NCBI RefSeq assembly: GCF_900142525.1
Contig: NZ_FRBD01000011.1
Span: forward strand, 1 to 64,000
Source of the DNA: Xylanibacter ruminicola
GTDB lineage: Bacteria; Bacteroidota; Bacteroidia; Bacteroidales; Bacteroidaceae
DNA length: 64,000 nt
Direction of reading: 5' to 3'
How positions within the stretch are numbered: position 1 is the first letter of the stretch; every line of letters begins with the position of its first letter. A program made the translations under genes and the position numbers. The notes below the pieces were generated by a model. That model ran no database searches and was not told where the DNA came from. It saw nothing but the letters and a program-made list of their open reading frames with translations. Shown here in pieces: positions 50,973 through 60,306 of the stretch.

Positions 50973-51590
50973 TTATTTTTCTTCAAATAATGTGCGGTTG
51001 GTGATTGAGCGTCCAAGTGTAACCTCATCGGCATACTCAAGTTCGTTGCCTACAGCTATGCCACGGGCTATCACGCTGACTTTAACCCCAAGGGGGGCAA
51101 GCTTGCGATAAATATAGAAGTTCGTTGTATCGCCCTCCATCGTAGGACTAAGTGCTAGAATAACCTCCTGCACCTCACCCTCGCCTACTCGATTAATCAG
51201 CGAGTCAATCTCGATATCAGCTGGCCCCATTCCGTCCATTGGCGAGATGACTCCGCCGAGCACGTGATAGAGTCCTTGGAATTGCTGGGTATTCTCAATG
51301 GCCATCACGTCCTGAATGTTTTCAACTACGCAAACCGTAGTCTGATCACGACGATGGTCGGCACAAATAGGACAAATATCACTATCGCTGACATTATGGC
51401 AAACCTTACAGTATTTCACTTCGGCCTTCAGTTTACTAACTGCTTCGGCAAAACTGGCTATATCAGCATCGTCCTGACGAAGCATCCAGAGCACAAGGCG
51501 CAAAGCAGTCTTTCGACCAATACCGGGAAGTTTCGAAAACTCTTGTACGGCCTTTTCCAGTAACTGTGATGGGTATTGTTGCTGTATCAT
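50973..51590 (-). CDS. recR: Recombination protein RecR
   Basis: About 205 aa from the ATG at 51590, which overlaps the ABC-F stop (ATGA). It has an HhH motif ([15 protein letters not shown]), a zinc finger [16 protein letters not shown] near 63-78 and a Toprim domain ([29 protein letters not shown]). It loads RecA at gaps together with RecO and RecF. A longer frame from 51611 would lie inside the upstream gene. Confidence 0.95.
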   Translation of the reverse strand: MIQQQYPSQLLEKAVQEFSKLPGIGRKTALRLVLWMLRQDDADIASFAEAVSKLKAEVKYCKVCHNVSDSDICPICADHRRDQTTVCVVENIQDVMAIENTQQFQGLYHVLGGVISPMDGMGPADIEIDSLINRVGEGEVQEVILALSPTMEGDTTNFYIYRKLAPLGVKVSVIARGIAVGNELEYADEVTLGRSITNRTLFEEK

Positions 51591-53371
51591 ATCTCTGAAA
51601 GTTCTAACCAACGCATTGATTTCTCATCTAGTTCGTCTTTAAGTAGTGGCAAACGTTTGCTCTTCTCTGTCAGTTCATCAACCGAAAGAGTTCCGCTGCA
51701 TAAAGCCTCTTCAAGTTCGCGTTGTTCTGTTTCAAGTTTTTCTATATCAATCTCAAGTTGTTCCAACTCACGTTTCTCTTTGTATGTGAGTTTGCGTTTC
51801 TGCTGGGTATTATTCTCAGGTGCAGTTTTTGTTTCTTTATCTGTTTTTGTTTCCTTTGACTCTTTGGGCTCATTAGGTTGAAGCTGACTCCATTGGCGAT
51901 ACTGTGTGTAGTTTCCAGGGAAATCCTTTATATCTCCATCACCATTAAACACTAAAAGATGGTCTACAACTTTGTCCATAAAGTAACGGTCGTGACTTAC
52001 AACAATCACGCAACCTGGAAAATCCTGCAGATATTCCTCAAGAATCTGTAGCGTTACAATATCCAAGTCGTTGGTAGGCTCGTCGAGTACCAGGAAGTTG
52101 GGGTTCTTCATCAGAACCGTACAGAGATAAAGCTTACGACGCTCACCTCCACTCAGTTTATAAACATAGTTATGTTGCTGTTCGGGGGTAAACAGAAAAT
52201 ACTGTAGGAATTGTGATGCTGAGAAGTGCTTACCGCCCCCCATATCTATATATTCAGCAATATCTTTTACAACATCTATCACCTTCATCTGATCGTCGAA
52301 CTGCAATCCCTCCTGCGAGAAATAGCCGAAACGAACGGTGTCACCAATATCAAATTTTCCTGTATCAGGAGCCACTTGACCTAGCAGCATTTTTATAAAT
52401 GTAGACTTGCCGGTACCATTATTACCTACGATACCCATTTTCTCGAATCGCGAGAAGTTGTAGTAGAAGTCCTTCAGTATAACCTTTTCATCAAAGGCCT
52501 TTGATACATATTGGCATTCAAAGATTTTAGAGCCAATATATACATTACGTGATTTCAGTCGTATCTGGCGTTCCTCAATACGCTGCTTAGCCACTTTCTC
52601 GAGTTCATAGAAGGCTTCTTCGCGATAGCGGGCTTTATGTCCACGAGCCTGAGGCATGCGACGCATCCACTCTAACTCTGTGCGATACAGATTGTTAGCT
52701 CTCGCTATCTCTGCACGACGATTGTCGATACGCTCTTGGCGTTTCTCTAGATAATAACTATAGTTGCCGCGATAGCTGTAGATAGTCTGATCGTCTAGCT
52801 CCAAAATAACAGAACAGACACGATCGAGAAAGAATCGGTCGTGAGTTACCATCAGCAGGGTTTTGTTGCCTCGATTCAAGAAACCTTCAAGCCATTCAAT
52901 CATCTCCAGATCTAGATGGTTAGTAGGCTCATCCAGAATCAGCAAGTCAGGATCGGTAATCAGTACATTTGCTAAAGCTACACGCTTCTGCTGTCCGCCA
53001 CTAAGTTGTCCCATTGGCTGATTAAGGTCGCGAATCTTAAGCTGGGTAAGAATCTGTTTGGCTTTCAACACCTTCTCTGGGTCATCTTTATGATTAAAGC
53101 AGGCATCGAGAACACTCTCGGCTGGATCAAAGTCGGGCGACTGCTCAAGCATACCCACGCGAAGATCACGACGAAAGATGATTTCGCCATTATCATAACC
53201 CTCTTTGCCAGACAGAATAGAAAGCAGTGTACTCTTACCAGTTCCGTTTTTAGCAATCAATCCAACCTTCTGTCCCTCGGAAACCGAAAAGCTAATGTCA
53301 TTAAATAACACTAACGAGCCAAACGACTTCGTTAGGTGTTGTACGTCTAAATAAGGTATCTCTTTAGCCAT
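51587..53371 (-). CDS. ABC-F family ATPase (Uup-like)
   Basis: 594 aa with two ABC domains and no membrane helices. First Walker [10 protein letters not shown] near 39-47 and signature LSGGQQKR; second GNNGTGKST near 333-341 and LSGGERRK. A linker with helical arm between (about 230-300) and a C-terminal coiled coil (about 525-590, [21 protein letters not shown]). Such proteins act on the ribosome or resolve DNA intermediates. It overlaps engB by 8 nt. Confidence 0.93.
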   Translation of the reverse strand: MAKEIPYLDVQHLTKSFGSLVLFNDISFSVSEGQKVGLIAKNGTGKSTLLSILSGKEGYDNGEIIFRRDLRVGMLEQSPDFDPAESVLDACFNHKDDPEKVLKAKQILTQLKIRDLNQPMGQLSGGQQKRVALANVLITDPDLLILDEPTNHLDLEMIEWLEGFLNRGNKTLLMVTHDRFFLDRVCSVILELDDQTIYSYRGNYSYYLEKRQERIDNRRAEIARANNLYRTELEWMRRMPQARGHKARYREEAFYELEKVAKQRIEERQIRLKSRNVYIGSKIFECQYVSKAFDEKVILKDFYYNFSRFEKMGIVGNNGTGKSTFIKMLLGQVAPDTGKFDIGDTVRFGYFSQEGLQFDDQMKVIDVVKDIAEYIDMGGGKHFSASQFLQYFLFTPEQQHNYVYKLSGGERRKLYLCTVLMKNPNFLVLDEPTNDLDIVTLQILEEYLQDFPGCVIVVSHDRYFMDKVVDHLLVFNGDGDIKDFPGNYTQYRQWSQLQPNEPKESKETKTDKETKTAPENNTQQKRKLTYKEKRELEQLEIDIEKLETEQRELEEALCSGTLSVDELTEKSKRLPLLKDELDEKSMRWLELSEI

Positions 53372-53969
53372 TTTTCAGCTCATTATTGATACCTTCTATA
53401 TAATCAAGCACTTCATCACGCCCCTGTTTCTTCTCCGAAGATGTGACGAAAATCGGCGGCAACTCCTCCCAGGTCTCGCTGAGCACTTTTTTATATGCAG
53501 CTACATTTTGTGCTGCCTTTGATGCACTCAGCTTATCGGCCTTAGTAAATATGATGGCAAAGGGAACGCTACTTGTGCCAAGCCATTCAATAAACTCTAG
53601 GTCTATCTTCTGTGCCTCCAGTCGGATATCAATTAGCAGAAACACATTCACCAGTTGCTCTCTCTGCAGAATATATCCGTTAATCATCTGCTCAAGTTTC
53701 TGAATCTCCTTTTTTGAACGCTTGGCAAATCCATAACCAGGTAGGTCAACCAGATACCATTCATTGTTAATGATGAAATGGTTTATCAACAACGTCTTAC
53801 CCGGAGTAGCACTAGTCTTTGCCAGATTTTTCTTTCCTGTAAGCATATTAATCAAACTTGACTTGCCTACATTCGATCTGCCAATGAATGCATACTCGGG
53901 CTTAGTATCCTTCGGACACATCGACTCCATTGGAGCACTAAGTGTAAATTCTGCTTTCTTAATTTCCAT
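53364..53969 (-). CDS. engB: Ribosome biogenesis GTPase YsxC/EngB
   Basis: 201 aa from the ATG at 53969. The G1 motif GRSNVGKSS (30-38), G3 DLPGYGFA and G4 TKADK are intact. It assists 50S subunit assembly. The longer frame reaching 54092 would start upstream of the -7 box at 53989-53996, so it is rejected. First gene of the minus-strand engB, ABC-F, recR, membrane protein, GT2, GNAT operon. Confidence 0.95.
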   Translation of the reverse strand: MEIKKAEFTLSAPMESMCPKDTKPEYAFIGRSNVGKSSLINMLTGKKNLAKTSATPGKTLLINHFIINNEWYLVDLPGYGFAKRSKKEIQKLEQMINGYILQREQLVNVFLLIDIRLEAQKIDLEFIEWLGTSSVPFAIIFTKADKLSASKAAQNVAAYKKVLSETWEELPPIFVTSSEKKQGRDEVLDYIEGINNELKNG

Positions 53970-53988
53970 TATATATCTATTTTGGGTG

Positions 53989-53996
53989 CAAAGATA
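53989..53996 (-). promoter_or_regulatory. -7 box of the engB operon
   Basis: Minus-strand TATCTTTG; start near 53982, leader about 13 nt. Divergent from the rho promoter 20 bp away; a -33 box is not clear. Confidence 0.6.
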
Positions 53997-54015
53997 AGAA
54001 AAAAAAACGAAAATA

Positions 54016-54047
54016 TTTGGTGGTTCGCAAAAATATGCGTACCTTTG
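54016..54047 (+). promoter_or_regulatory. Promoter of rho
   Basis: TTTG at 54016-54019, 20 nt, TACCTTTG at 54040-54047. The start is near 54053, leaving an 80-nt leader before the ATG at 54134, in which autoregulation by Rho is possible. Confidence 0.75.
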
Positions 54048-54133
54048 CATCGTTTTTCCAAAACAATGCTTCCAGTCGCGAAGCATTTCCACTCGTTTTT
54101 TTCGAAATAAGAATTAATTTAAGTACATATTGT

Positions 54134-56101
54134 ATGTATACAAAAGAAGAACTAGAATCTATGGACATACCCCAGCTTGTGGGTATTGCCGACCAGCTTG
54201 GCATCAAGGTTTCGCCAGATGACCAGTTGGAATCCGTTGTCTATGCCATACTTGACAAGGCTGCTGAGAACAGCGCAAGTGCCGATGATGCGCCCAAACG
54301 CAAACGTACACGTATTGCTAAGAAAGATACAAGCCGAGTTTATACAGTTAACGGTGAGGATGGTGAGAACCTCGACTCTAAGTCGAACCGCACACGTAAG
54401 AAAACCGAAACCCCATCGTTATTTGCCGACATGCCTATAGAAGCACCAGCAGAAGAGACATCGGCAACTGTTGCTGTGGCAGAAAAGCCTAAGAAGCGTG
54501 GACGTAAAAGCAAGGCAGAGAAAGAAGCAGAAGAGGCTGCTGCCCGAAAGGCTGCAGAAGAAGCTGCAGCTGCTGAGGCTAGCGCTCATGAAGAGATGCA
54601 GGCAGCTGCCGAGGATTTCGTTGTGCCCGAGGCTGCTGAGTTTGCCGTTGGTTCAGGTAACGATGACGAAGCCACACCAAATGCTATAGAACAGTTACGT
54701 GAGAAAATGGCTGCTAACAAGCTTGTTGCTCCCGCTCCTGAGGAGCCCGAGGAATTCGCAGAAGAGAAGCATGATCCCCTGACTGACGAAGTAGACGAAA
54801 ATGGTGTGTGGTTAGGTGATCCTGGTGATGGAACCGACTTTATTACAATTGTCGACATTCCCATCGAAGATCAGGCTGCTATCCCTACCCTTGACATCTT
54901 CGACCGTCCAATGGCTCCGCAAATCAACGAAGCCCCAGTTGCCAATCGTCCTGCACCCAATCCTCAGCCACGTTTTGACTTTGCTGATCTGATTGATGCT
55001 AATGGTGTGCTCGAGATGCTTTCGGATGGATATGGATTCCTGCGTTCGAGCGATTACAACTATCTCTCATCGCCCGATGATGTTTATGTATCGCCGCAGC
55101 AGATTAAGAAATATGGTCTGAAGACAGGTGATGTTGTAGATTGCAAGGTACGCCCACCTCACGATGGCGAGAAGTTCTTTGCCCTGACAGATGTGAAGTC
55201 TATCAATGGTCGCGACCCTGGTGAGGTGCGTAACCGTGTAGCATTCGAGCATCTTACACCACTCTTCCCAGAAGAGAAGTTCAATCTTTGTGGCGATCGT
55301 TCTACCGTCAATCCAAGTGTGCGTATTGTTGACCTCTTCTCGCCAATCGGTAAAGGTCAGCGTGCCTTGATTGTGGCTCAGCCAAAGACAGGTAAGACTG
55401 TGTTGATGAAGGATATTGCCAATGCCATTGCTGCCAACCACCCTGAGGCTTATATCATGATGCTGCTTATCGATGAGCGCCCTGAGGAGGTAACAGATAT
55501 GGCCCGTACTGTTAATGCCGAGGTAATTGCTTCAACATTCGATGAGCCTGCCGATCGTCATGTTAAGATTGCCGGTATCGTCTTGGAGAAGGCAAAGCGT
55601 ATGGTTGAGTGCGGCCACGATGTAGTTATCTTCCTTGACTCTATCACCCGTCTGGCCCGTGCCTATAATACCGTTGCTCCTACTTCTGGTAAGATTCTTA
55701 CCGGTGGTGTAGATAGTAATGCCCTACAGAAGCCTAAGCGCTTCTTTGGTGCTGCTCGTAACATCGAGGGTGGTGGTTCGCTTACCATTATCGCCACAGC
55801 TCTGGTTGATACCGGTTCTAAGATGGACGAAGTTATCTTCGAGGAGTTCAAGGGTACTGGTAACAGCGAAATCCAGCTTAACCGTTCGCTCTCTAACAAG
55901 CGCATCTTCCCAGCTATCGACTTGGTTCTGTCGTCAACTCGCCGCGACGATCTGCTGCTTGACGATACAACACTGAACCGCATGTGGATTATCCGCAAGT
56001 TTATTGCTGATATGAACCCAATCGAGGCAATGAGCACTATTCGCGACCGACTTGTTACAACCCGTAGTAACGAGGAGTTCCTAATGTCGATGAACGGATA
56101 A
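54134..56101 (+). CDS. rho: Transcription termination factor Rho with long disordered insertion
   Basis: 655 aa from the ATG at 54134, against about 420 in E. coli. An N-terminal SAP-like helix bundle ([17 protein letters not shown]) is followed by about 220 disordered residues rich in Ala, Glu and Lys (from about 55 to 285). Next come the RNA-binding cold-shock domain (about 290-365, [15 protein letters not shown]) and the RecA-like motor with P-loop QPKTGKT near 414-420. A Q/R-loop follows. It ends transcription by 5'-3' translocation; the insertion is typical of Bacteroidetes and linked to condensate formation. A frame from 54017 would precede the promoter. Confidence 0.96.
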   Translation: MYTKEELESMDIPQLVGIADQLGIKVSPDDQLESVVYAILDKAAENSASADDAPKRKRTRIAKKDTSRVYTVNGEDGENLDSKSNRTRKKTETPSLFADMPIEAPAEETSATVAVAEKPKKRGRKSKAEKEAEEAAARKAAEEAAAAEASAHEEMQAAAEDFVVPEAAEFAVGSGNDDEATPNAIEQLREKMAANKLVAPAPEEPEEFAEEKHDPLTDEVDENGVWLGDPGDGTDFITIVDIPIEDQAAIPTLDIFDRPMAPQINEAPVANRPAPNPQPRFDFADLIDANGVLEMLSDGYGFLRSSDYNYLSSPDDVYVSPQQIKKYGLKTGDVVDCKVRPPHDGEKFFALTDVKSINGRDPGEVRNRVAFEHLTPLFPEEKFNLCGDRSTVNPSVRIVDLFSPIGKGQRALIVAQPKTGKTVLMKDIANAIAANHPEAYIMMLLIDERPEEVTDMARTVNAEVIASTFDEPADRHVKIAGIVLEKAKRMVECGHDVVIFLDSITRLARAYNTVAPTSGKILTGGVDSNALQKPKRFFGAARNIEGGGSLTIIATALVDTGSKMDEVIFEEFKGTGNSEIQLNRSLSNKRIFPAIDLVLSSTRRDDLLLDDTTLNRMWIIRKFIADMNPIEAMSTIRDRLVTTRSNEEFLMSMNG

Positions 56102-56532
56102 TGAAGAAAATATTATTTGTATGTCACGGTAACATCTGCCGCAGTCCGATGGCAGAGTTCGTCATGAAATACTTAGTAGAGAAAGAGGGGCTGACCGATC
56201 AATTCCTGATCGAGTCAGCCGCTACTTCTACTGAGGAGATTGGTAATCCGGTATATCCACCTGCCCGCCGCAAATTGGCCGAACACGGCATTCGTTGCGA
56301 TGGACATTCAGCACGCCAAATGACCCGCGCTGATTATAACCGTTTTGATTTGTTGATTGGAATGGACCAATGGAATCTGCGAAACATGGAACGCATCTGC
56401 GGAGGAGATCCTGAAGGCAAGATTCATCCGTTACTCGTCAATAAAGACGTAGCCGACCCATGGTACACAGGCGACTTTGAGGCTACTTGGCAAGATGTTC
56501 TAAAAGGTTGTAAGACGCTTTTAGACTTATAA
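56101..56532 (+). CDS. Low-molecular-weight protein tyrosine phosphatase
   Basis: 143 aa. P-loop CHGNICRSP with Cys8 and Arg14, and the general acid in ADPWYTGDF near 118-126. It dephosphorylates tyrosine residues and in bacteria often regulates capsule or glycan export. The start overlaps the rho stop by one base (TAATG), giving translational coupling. Confidence 0.93.
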   Translation: MKKILFVCHGNICRSPMAEFVMKYLVEKEGLTDQFLIESAATSTEEIGNPVYPPARRKLAEHGIRCDGHSARQMTRADYNRFDLLIGMDQWNLRNMERICGGDPEGKIHPLLVNKDVADPWYTGDFEATWQDVLKGCKTLLDL

Positions 56533-56573
56533 ACCACATGTTTTAATTATTAATACCATATCCATCACAATGC

Positions 56574-56654
56574 AAAACAACTTGTTTTGATCAGTAAAAC
56601 CTATGCATCTTTCATCTAAAACATAAGGTTTTCAACACCAAAACAAGTTGTTTT
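56574..56654. repeat. Large inverted repeat between convergent genes
   Basis: Perfect 16-bp arms AAAACAACTTGTTTTG (56574-56589) and CAAAACAAGTTGTTTT (56639-56654). Inside are second arms AAAACCTATG (56596-56605)/CATAAGGTTTT (56622-56632) with one bulge. It lies between the phosphatase (plus) and the 56699 gene (minus). It may be a two-way terminator or a MITE-like element. Confidence 0.85.
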
Positions 56655-56698
56655 ACTTTATATAGCCATACCTTTTATATTGCAATAGCTATGACTTT

Positions 56699-57091
56699 CT
56701 ATTTCAGTTTATCTTTCATCAAATCAAGAGGACTCAATTTCTTCTTTATCATCTCACGAGCCTGTTCTTCATTTAGCGTATATACGTGATTTAATACACC
56801 TACCGAAACTAGTTGGAACTCATTGTTGTAGTCTATGAATCCCAAGCTATAGAAACGATGGTCGCGTACTAGGAAACTGGTATTCAGATATTGGTCTACA
56901 GCCGTTGTTGCAGCTACCGAAGCAATAGATGCCAACGGCCCGTCTATGTTATTATCGCGTAATTCTGCATTTACAGCACCCGATATCACTGATTTGATGG
57001 TGTCGGCATGCTGTTGTCTGTCGGGTGTTGTAGCCATCAGGGCTACAGCAATAACTGCGATAATGCCCAGGAAAATCAAGAATTTCTTCAT
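56699..57091 (-). CDS. Small exported or membrane-anchored protein (DUF4359-like layout)
   Basis: 130 aa. The N-terminal helix FLIFLGIIAVIAVALMA is a signal or anchor, followed by TPDRQQH and an alpha/beta body (DHRFYSLGFIDYNNEFQLVSVGVLNHVY). The layout recalls DUF4359, but this is uncertain. Function is unknown. It follows tilS by 3 nt on the same strand. Confidence 0.65.
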   Translation of the reverse strand: MKKFLIFLGIIAVIAVALMATTPDRQQHADTIKSVISGAVNAELRDNNIDGPLASIASVAATTAVDQYLNTSFLVRDHRFYSLGFIDYNNEFQLVSVGVLNHVYTLNEEQAREMIKKKLSPLDLMKDKLK

Positions 57092-57094
57092 TGC

Positions 57095-58408
57095 TTAGTC
57101 AAGTTTATATGTTATACGTAATATCTTTGTGGTTTCAGAAGATACCTTAAACCTGTTGTCTGTGCGGCAACCTACAAGCCACACGATAGCCCCAGAGGCA
57201 TCGGTCAAAGTCAACTGTCGGCGCTTCTGTAAGATGGTGAACTTCCTATCTGTCAGATAATCGCTCACCAGCTTTCGCCCTGTCATACCGAATGGTATAA
57301 ACCAATCGCCATTCTCTATCGGACGCACAGTAAGCGGAAATTCTACCTTATCCGCATCAACTGTAGCAACACCAGCCGATTTAGAGATGTTTATCTCGTC
57401 TGTAATTTCAAACTTATAAGTCGTCGATTCATCGTAGCGATATGTGCCAACTTCTGGAATCTTAATCGATTTCATCGGCTTGCTGATAGGTTCTACAATC
57501 AGCTTTTCGCGATCAATCACCAAGGTGTGAGTTGGCGATGTAAACTCCCGGCCAGGTTCGCCGTTTACTGCACCTAGAATTTGTTCTGTCTGTGATGAAT
57601 TGAATCCTAATGGCATCAGCCACTCATGCAGAAATGCTGAGGGAGATGGCTGTTTGAAAAGATAAGAAATCATCATTTCGCCAGAATCAGCCTTCAAGGC
57701 AATCTGTTCTTGCACCATTTCGGCATCGTAAACCTTCTCAGCCTCGCGCAGATAATTGGCGGTTTTATCGATGTTGGCTGTAGCGCCAGGTGCGATTTCT
57801 TCGAGAAGAGGTAATACGCGCAGGCGTATCTTATTGCGAAGTACATCGTCTACTAGATTGCTTGAGTCGGTAACATAGGTTTGTCCGATGGAATCTAGAT
57901 ATTCTGTAATCTCTGCCCTACTTAGGCAAAGCAACGGTCGTACTATGATATCGTTCTTCGGACGAATACCGGTCAGCCCATGGATTCCTGCTCCTCGTAG
58001 AAGATTCATCAGTAAGGTTTCAACGGCGTCGTCACGATGGTGAGCAATACAGATGCCTTCGGCGCCGATATCCTTACACAACTGCCTGAAATAGCCATAG
58101 CGTAAATCGCGTGCAGCCATTTCGATGCTTACTTTATGTAAGTTGGCGTATTCTGTTGTGTCAAAGTGGATTACGTGCAACTTTATAGAGTGCTTCTTGC
58201 ACAATTCGCGTACAAAATTCTCATCTCTGTCGCTCTCGTTGCCTCGCAACTTAAAGTTACAATGCGCAGCCTCAATCTGGTATCCCAGACCTCGCAGAAT
58301 CAGCATCAAAGCCACAGAGTCGCCCCCACCGCTTAGTCCCACAAGATAAAGATTGTGGATGTCTAGAAGATGATTCTTCTCGATGAAATGCTGAATTCTG
58401 GATAACAT
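57095..58408 (-). CDS. tilS: tRNA(Ile)-lysidine synthase
   Basis: 437 aa. The PP-loop LSGGGDSVAL at 25-34 binds ATP. A substrate-binding segment (ICIAHHRDDAVETLLMNLLRGAG near 121-143) follows. The C-terminal TilS domain (about 340-430) ends with RFKVSSETTKILR. It converts C34 of the CAU tRNA-Ile to lysidine. It abuts the RlmI-like gene (2-nt gap). Confidence 0.95.
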   Translation of the reverse strand: MLSRIQHFIEKNHLLDIHNLYLVGLSGGGDSVALMLILRGLGYQIEAAHCNFKLRGNESDRDENFVRELCKKHSIKLHVIHFDTTEYANLHKVSIEMAARDLRYGYFRQLCKDIGAEGICIAHHRDDAVETLLMNLLRGAGIHGLTGIRPKNDIIVRPLLCLSRAEITEYLDSIGQTYVTDSSNLVDDVLRNKIRLRVLPLLEEIAPGATANIDKTANYLREAEKVYDAEMVQEQIALKADSGEMMISYLFKQPSPSAFLHEWLMPLGFNSSQTEQILGAVNGEPGREFTSPTHTLVIDREKLIVEPISKPMKSIKIPEVGTYRYDESTTYKFEITDEINISKSAGVATVDADKVEFPLTVRPIENGDWFIPFGMTGRKLVSDYLTDRKFTILQKRRQLTLTDASGAIVWLVGCRTDNRFKVSSETTKILRITYKLD

Positions 58409-58410
58409 GA

Positions 58411-59583
58411 CTATTCTACGAACAGAACAAGTCCCTTCAGGTATTCGCCCTCTGGGTGGTATATGTTAATAGGATGATCGGCGGGCTGATGCAGCTGGTG
58501 CAGAATGCGCACCTTGCGTCCGGCTTGAGCAGCTGCAGTAAATACTGCATTACGGAAGTGCTCCTTTGTAACCACCTGCGAACAACTAAACGTAAAGAGT
58601 ATTCCGCCTGGCTGTATCTTCTGGAACGCCTTGTTATTCAGGCGGGTATATCCTTTCAGTGCATTGTGCAGAGCACCACGATGTTTGGCAAATGCAGGAG
58701 GGTCAAGAATGATTAAATCGTAATTGTTGCCAGCCTGCTCCAGATATTTGAATGCATCTTCGCAATAGGCCTCATGGCGTTTATCGCCCTCAAAGTTCAG
58801 AGCAACGTTGCGGTTGGTTAGCTCAATGGCTTTAGCGCTGCTGTCTACAGAGTGCACCAGCTTAGCGCCTCCACGCATAGCATAAACCGAGAAGCCGCCG
58901 GTATAGCAAAACATGTTCAGCACGCTCTTACCTGCCGAATACTTCTCAAGCAGCGAACGGTTGTCGCGTTGGTCAACAAAGAATCCGGTCTTCTGTCCGC
59001 GCAACCAGTCCACATAGAATTTCAAACCATTCTCAAGTGCCACATTATCCTCAGAACCGCCGTAAATAAAGCCGTTCTCCATATCGTCCATAAATGGCAG
59101 CGTGGTCTCGCTCTTATAGTAAACATTGTCTATACGATGCCCCATAACCTTTACCAACTGCTCGGCTATCTCCTTACGGCACAAGTGCATGCCTATGCTA
59201 TGAGCCTGCATAACTGCGGTACGATCGTAAACGTCGATAATCAGTCCTGGCAGGTTGTCGCCCTCGCCATGAACCAGACGATATGTGTTGTTTTGCGGAT
59301 TGTCTGCAATACCGATGGATTGGCGCACTTGTAATGCCGAAGCCAGGCGCGAAGCCCAGAATTCTGCATCTATAGTTACGTCGCGGAACGAAAGAACTCG
59401 CACGGCTATCGAACCTTTCTGGAAATGACCCACAGCGATGAAATCGCCATGATTTGTAAGCACGCGAACCAGATCGCCATCCTTCAAATCTTCGTCGGCC
59501 TGCTGAATGGCGCCCGAGAATACCCAAGGATGGAATCGCAATAAACTCTCTTCCTTACCACGTTTAAGATATATTTTCTTCAT
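58411..59583 (-). CDS. Class I SAM-dependent rRNA methyltransferase (RlmI-like)
   Basis: 390 aa. An N-terminal PUA domain (about 1-75; VFSGAIQQADEDLKDGDLVRV) precedes a Rossmann methyltransferase with NMFCYTGGFSVYA near 219-231 and DLIILDPPAFAKHRG near 286-300. It belongs to the RlmI family that makes m5C in 23S rRNA. The start overlaps the exonuclease gene by 20 nt. Confidence 0.9.
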   Translation of the reverse strand: MKKIYLKRGKEESLLRFHPWVFSGAIQQADEDLKDGDLVRVLTNHGDFIAVGHFQKGSIAVRVLSFRDVTIDAEFWASRLASALQVRQSIGIADNPQNNTYRLVHGEGDNLPGLIIDVYDRTAVMQAHSIGMHLCRKEIAEQLVKVMGHRIDNVYYKSETTLPFMDDMENGFIYGGSEDNVALENGLKFYVDWLRGQKTGFFVDQRDNRSLLEKYSAGKSVLNMFCYTGGFSVYAMRGGAKLVHSVDSSAKAIELTNRNVALNFEGDKRHEAYCEDAFKYLEQAGNNYDLIILDPPAFAKHRGALHNALKGYTRLNNKAFQKIQPGGILFTFSCSQVVTKEHFRNAVFTAAAQAGRKVRILHQLHQPADHPINIYHPEGEYLKGLVLFVE

Positions 59584-60217
59584 CTTTCTTATTTGTTACT
59601 TCTGGAACTATAACCAGCTCATAGTCATTATGTTCCAACATTCTTTTAAACTCACTATATAATCTTACACAAGCCCATGCGTCGATAGCGGCATAACGCT
59701 TTTGCGAATCCTCAAGTACGTCGCGCTCCCAGTTGGTTAGCTGCTCTCGTTTGCTGATGCGCTCACCAAACACATTGGCATATAGTTTCATCAAACTCTG
59801 ATCCTCTATTCCTATCTTGCGGGCCATATCCTGCAGGTCAACAAATGTGCCCATCTTGAATTCGCCCAGTTCCTGCAGCCCGTGGGCATCGTTGCTCCAA
59901 GCCAGTCCTACTTTTGTCACTTTGGTATCTTCAAGCAGGCGCTTCACTGCGGGACACATGCCGATGTAGTTCAAGCGGAACAAGAAACAGCAATCGGCAG
60001 CAGATACCTGCAACAGCGAACATTTGTGATGCACACCCTTCTTGAAACTTGGTCGAGTCTCCGTGTCGAAGCCAAGCACAGGTTGTGACAAAAGATAATC
60101 AACTGCACGTTCAGCCTCTACAGCCGACAGAACCACAACGATTCTGCCTGGGAAATTAACCCTGGGATAGTTAGCAATTGTCTTCTTATCTACCTTATTT
60201 TGTATCAACTTTTTCAT
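59564..60217 (-). CDS. DEDD-family 3'-5' exonuclease
   Basis: 217 aa from the ATG at 60217. DnaQ/RNase D-like motifs: LGFDTETRPSF near 42-52 (DxE), VGLAWSNDAHGLQEL near 101-115, and YAAIDAWAC near 173-181 (D with Tyr). Probably an RNA or DNA exonuclease. The frame from 60229 lies inside the -7 box (60227-60234), so Met5 is the start. It leads the exonuclease, RlmI-like, tilS, 56699 unit. Confidence 0.9.
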   Translation of the reverse strand: MKKLIQNKVDKKTIANYPRVNFPGRIVVVLSAVEAERAVDYLLSQPVLGFDTETRPSFKKGVHHKCSLLQVSAADCCFLFRLNYIGMCPAVKRLLEDTKVTKVGLAWSNDAHGLQELGEFKMGTFVDLQDMARKIGIEDQSLMKLYANVFGERISKREQLTNWERDVLEDSQKRYAAIDAWACVRLYSEFKRMLEHNDYELVIVPEVTNKKDEENIS

Positions 60218-60226
60218 TTCTGTGTG

Positions 60227-60234
60227 CAAAAATA
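60227..60234 (-). promoter_or_regulatory. -7 box of the exonuclease-tilS unit
   Basis: Minus-strand TATTTTTG; start near 60220, leader about 3 nt, nearly leaderless. Divergent from ftsK. Confidence 0.5.
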
Positions 60235-60277
60235 TAAAAAAAATCCCGATTTATGATGAAATCTTATTTTTTTCAGC

Positions 60278-60285
60278 TACTTTTG
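60278..60285 (+). promoter_or_regulatory. -7 box of ftsK
   Basis: TACTTTTG; start near 60291, leader about 16 nt before the ATG at 60307. No clear -33 box. Confidence 0.5.
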
Positions 60286-60306
60286 CACGAAAATATCATA
60301 AACTGT

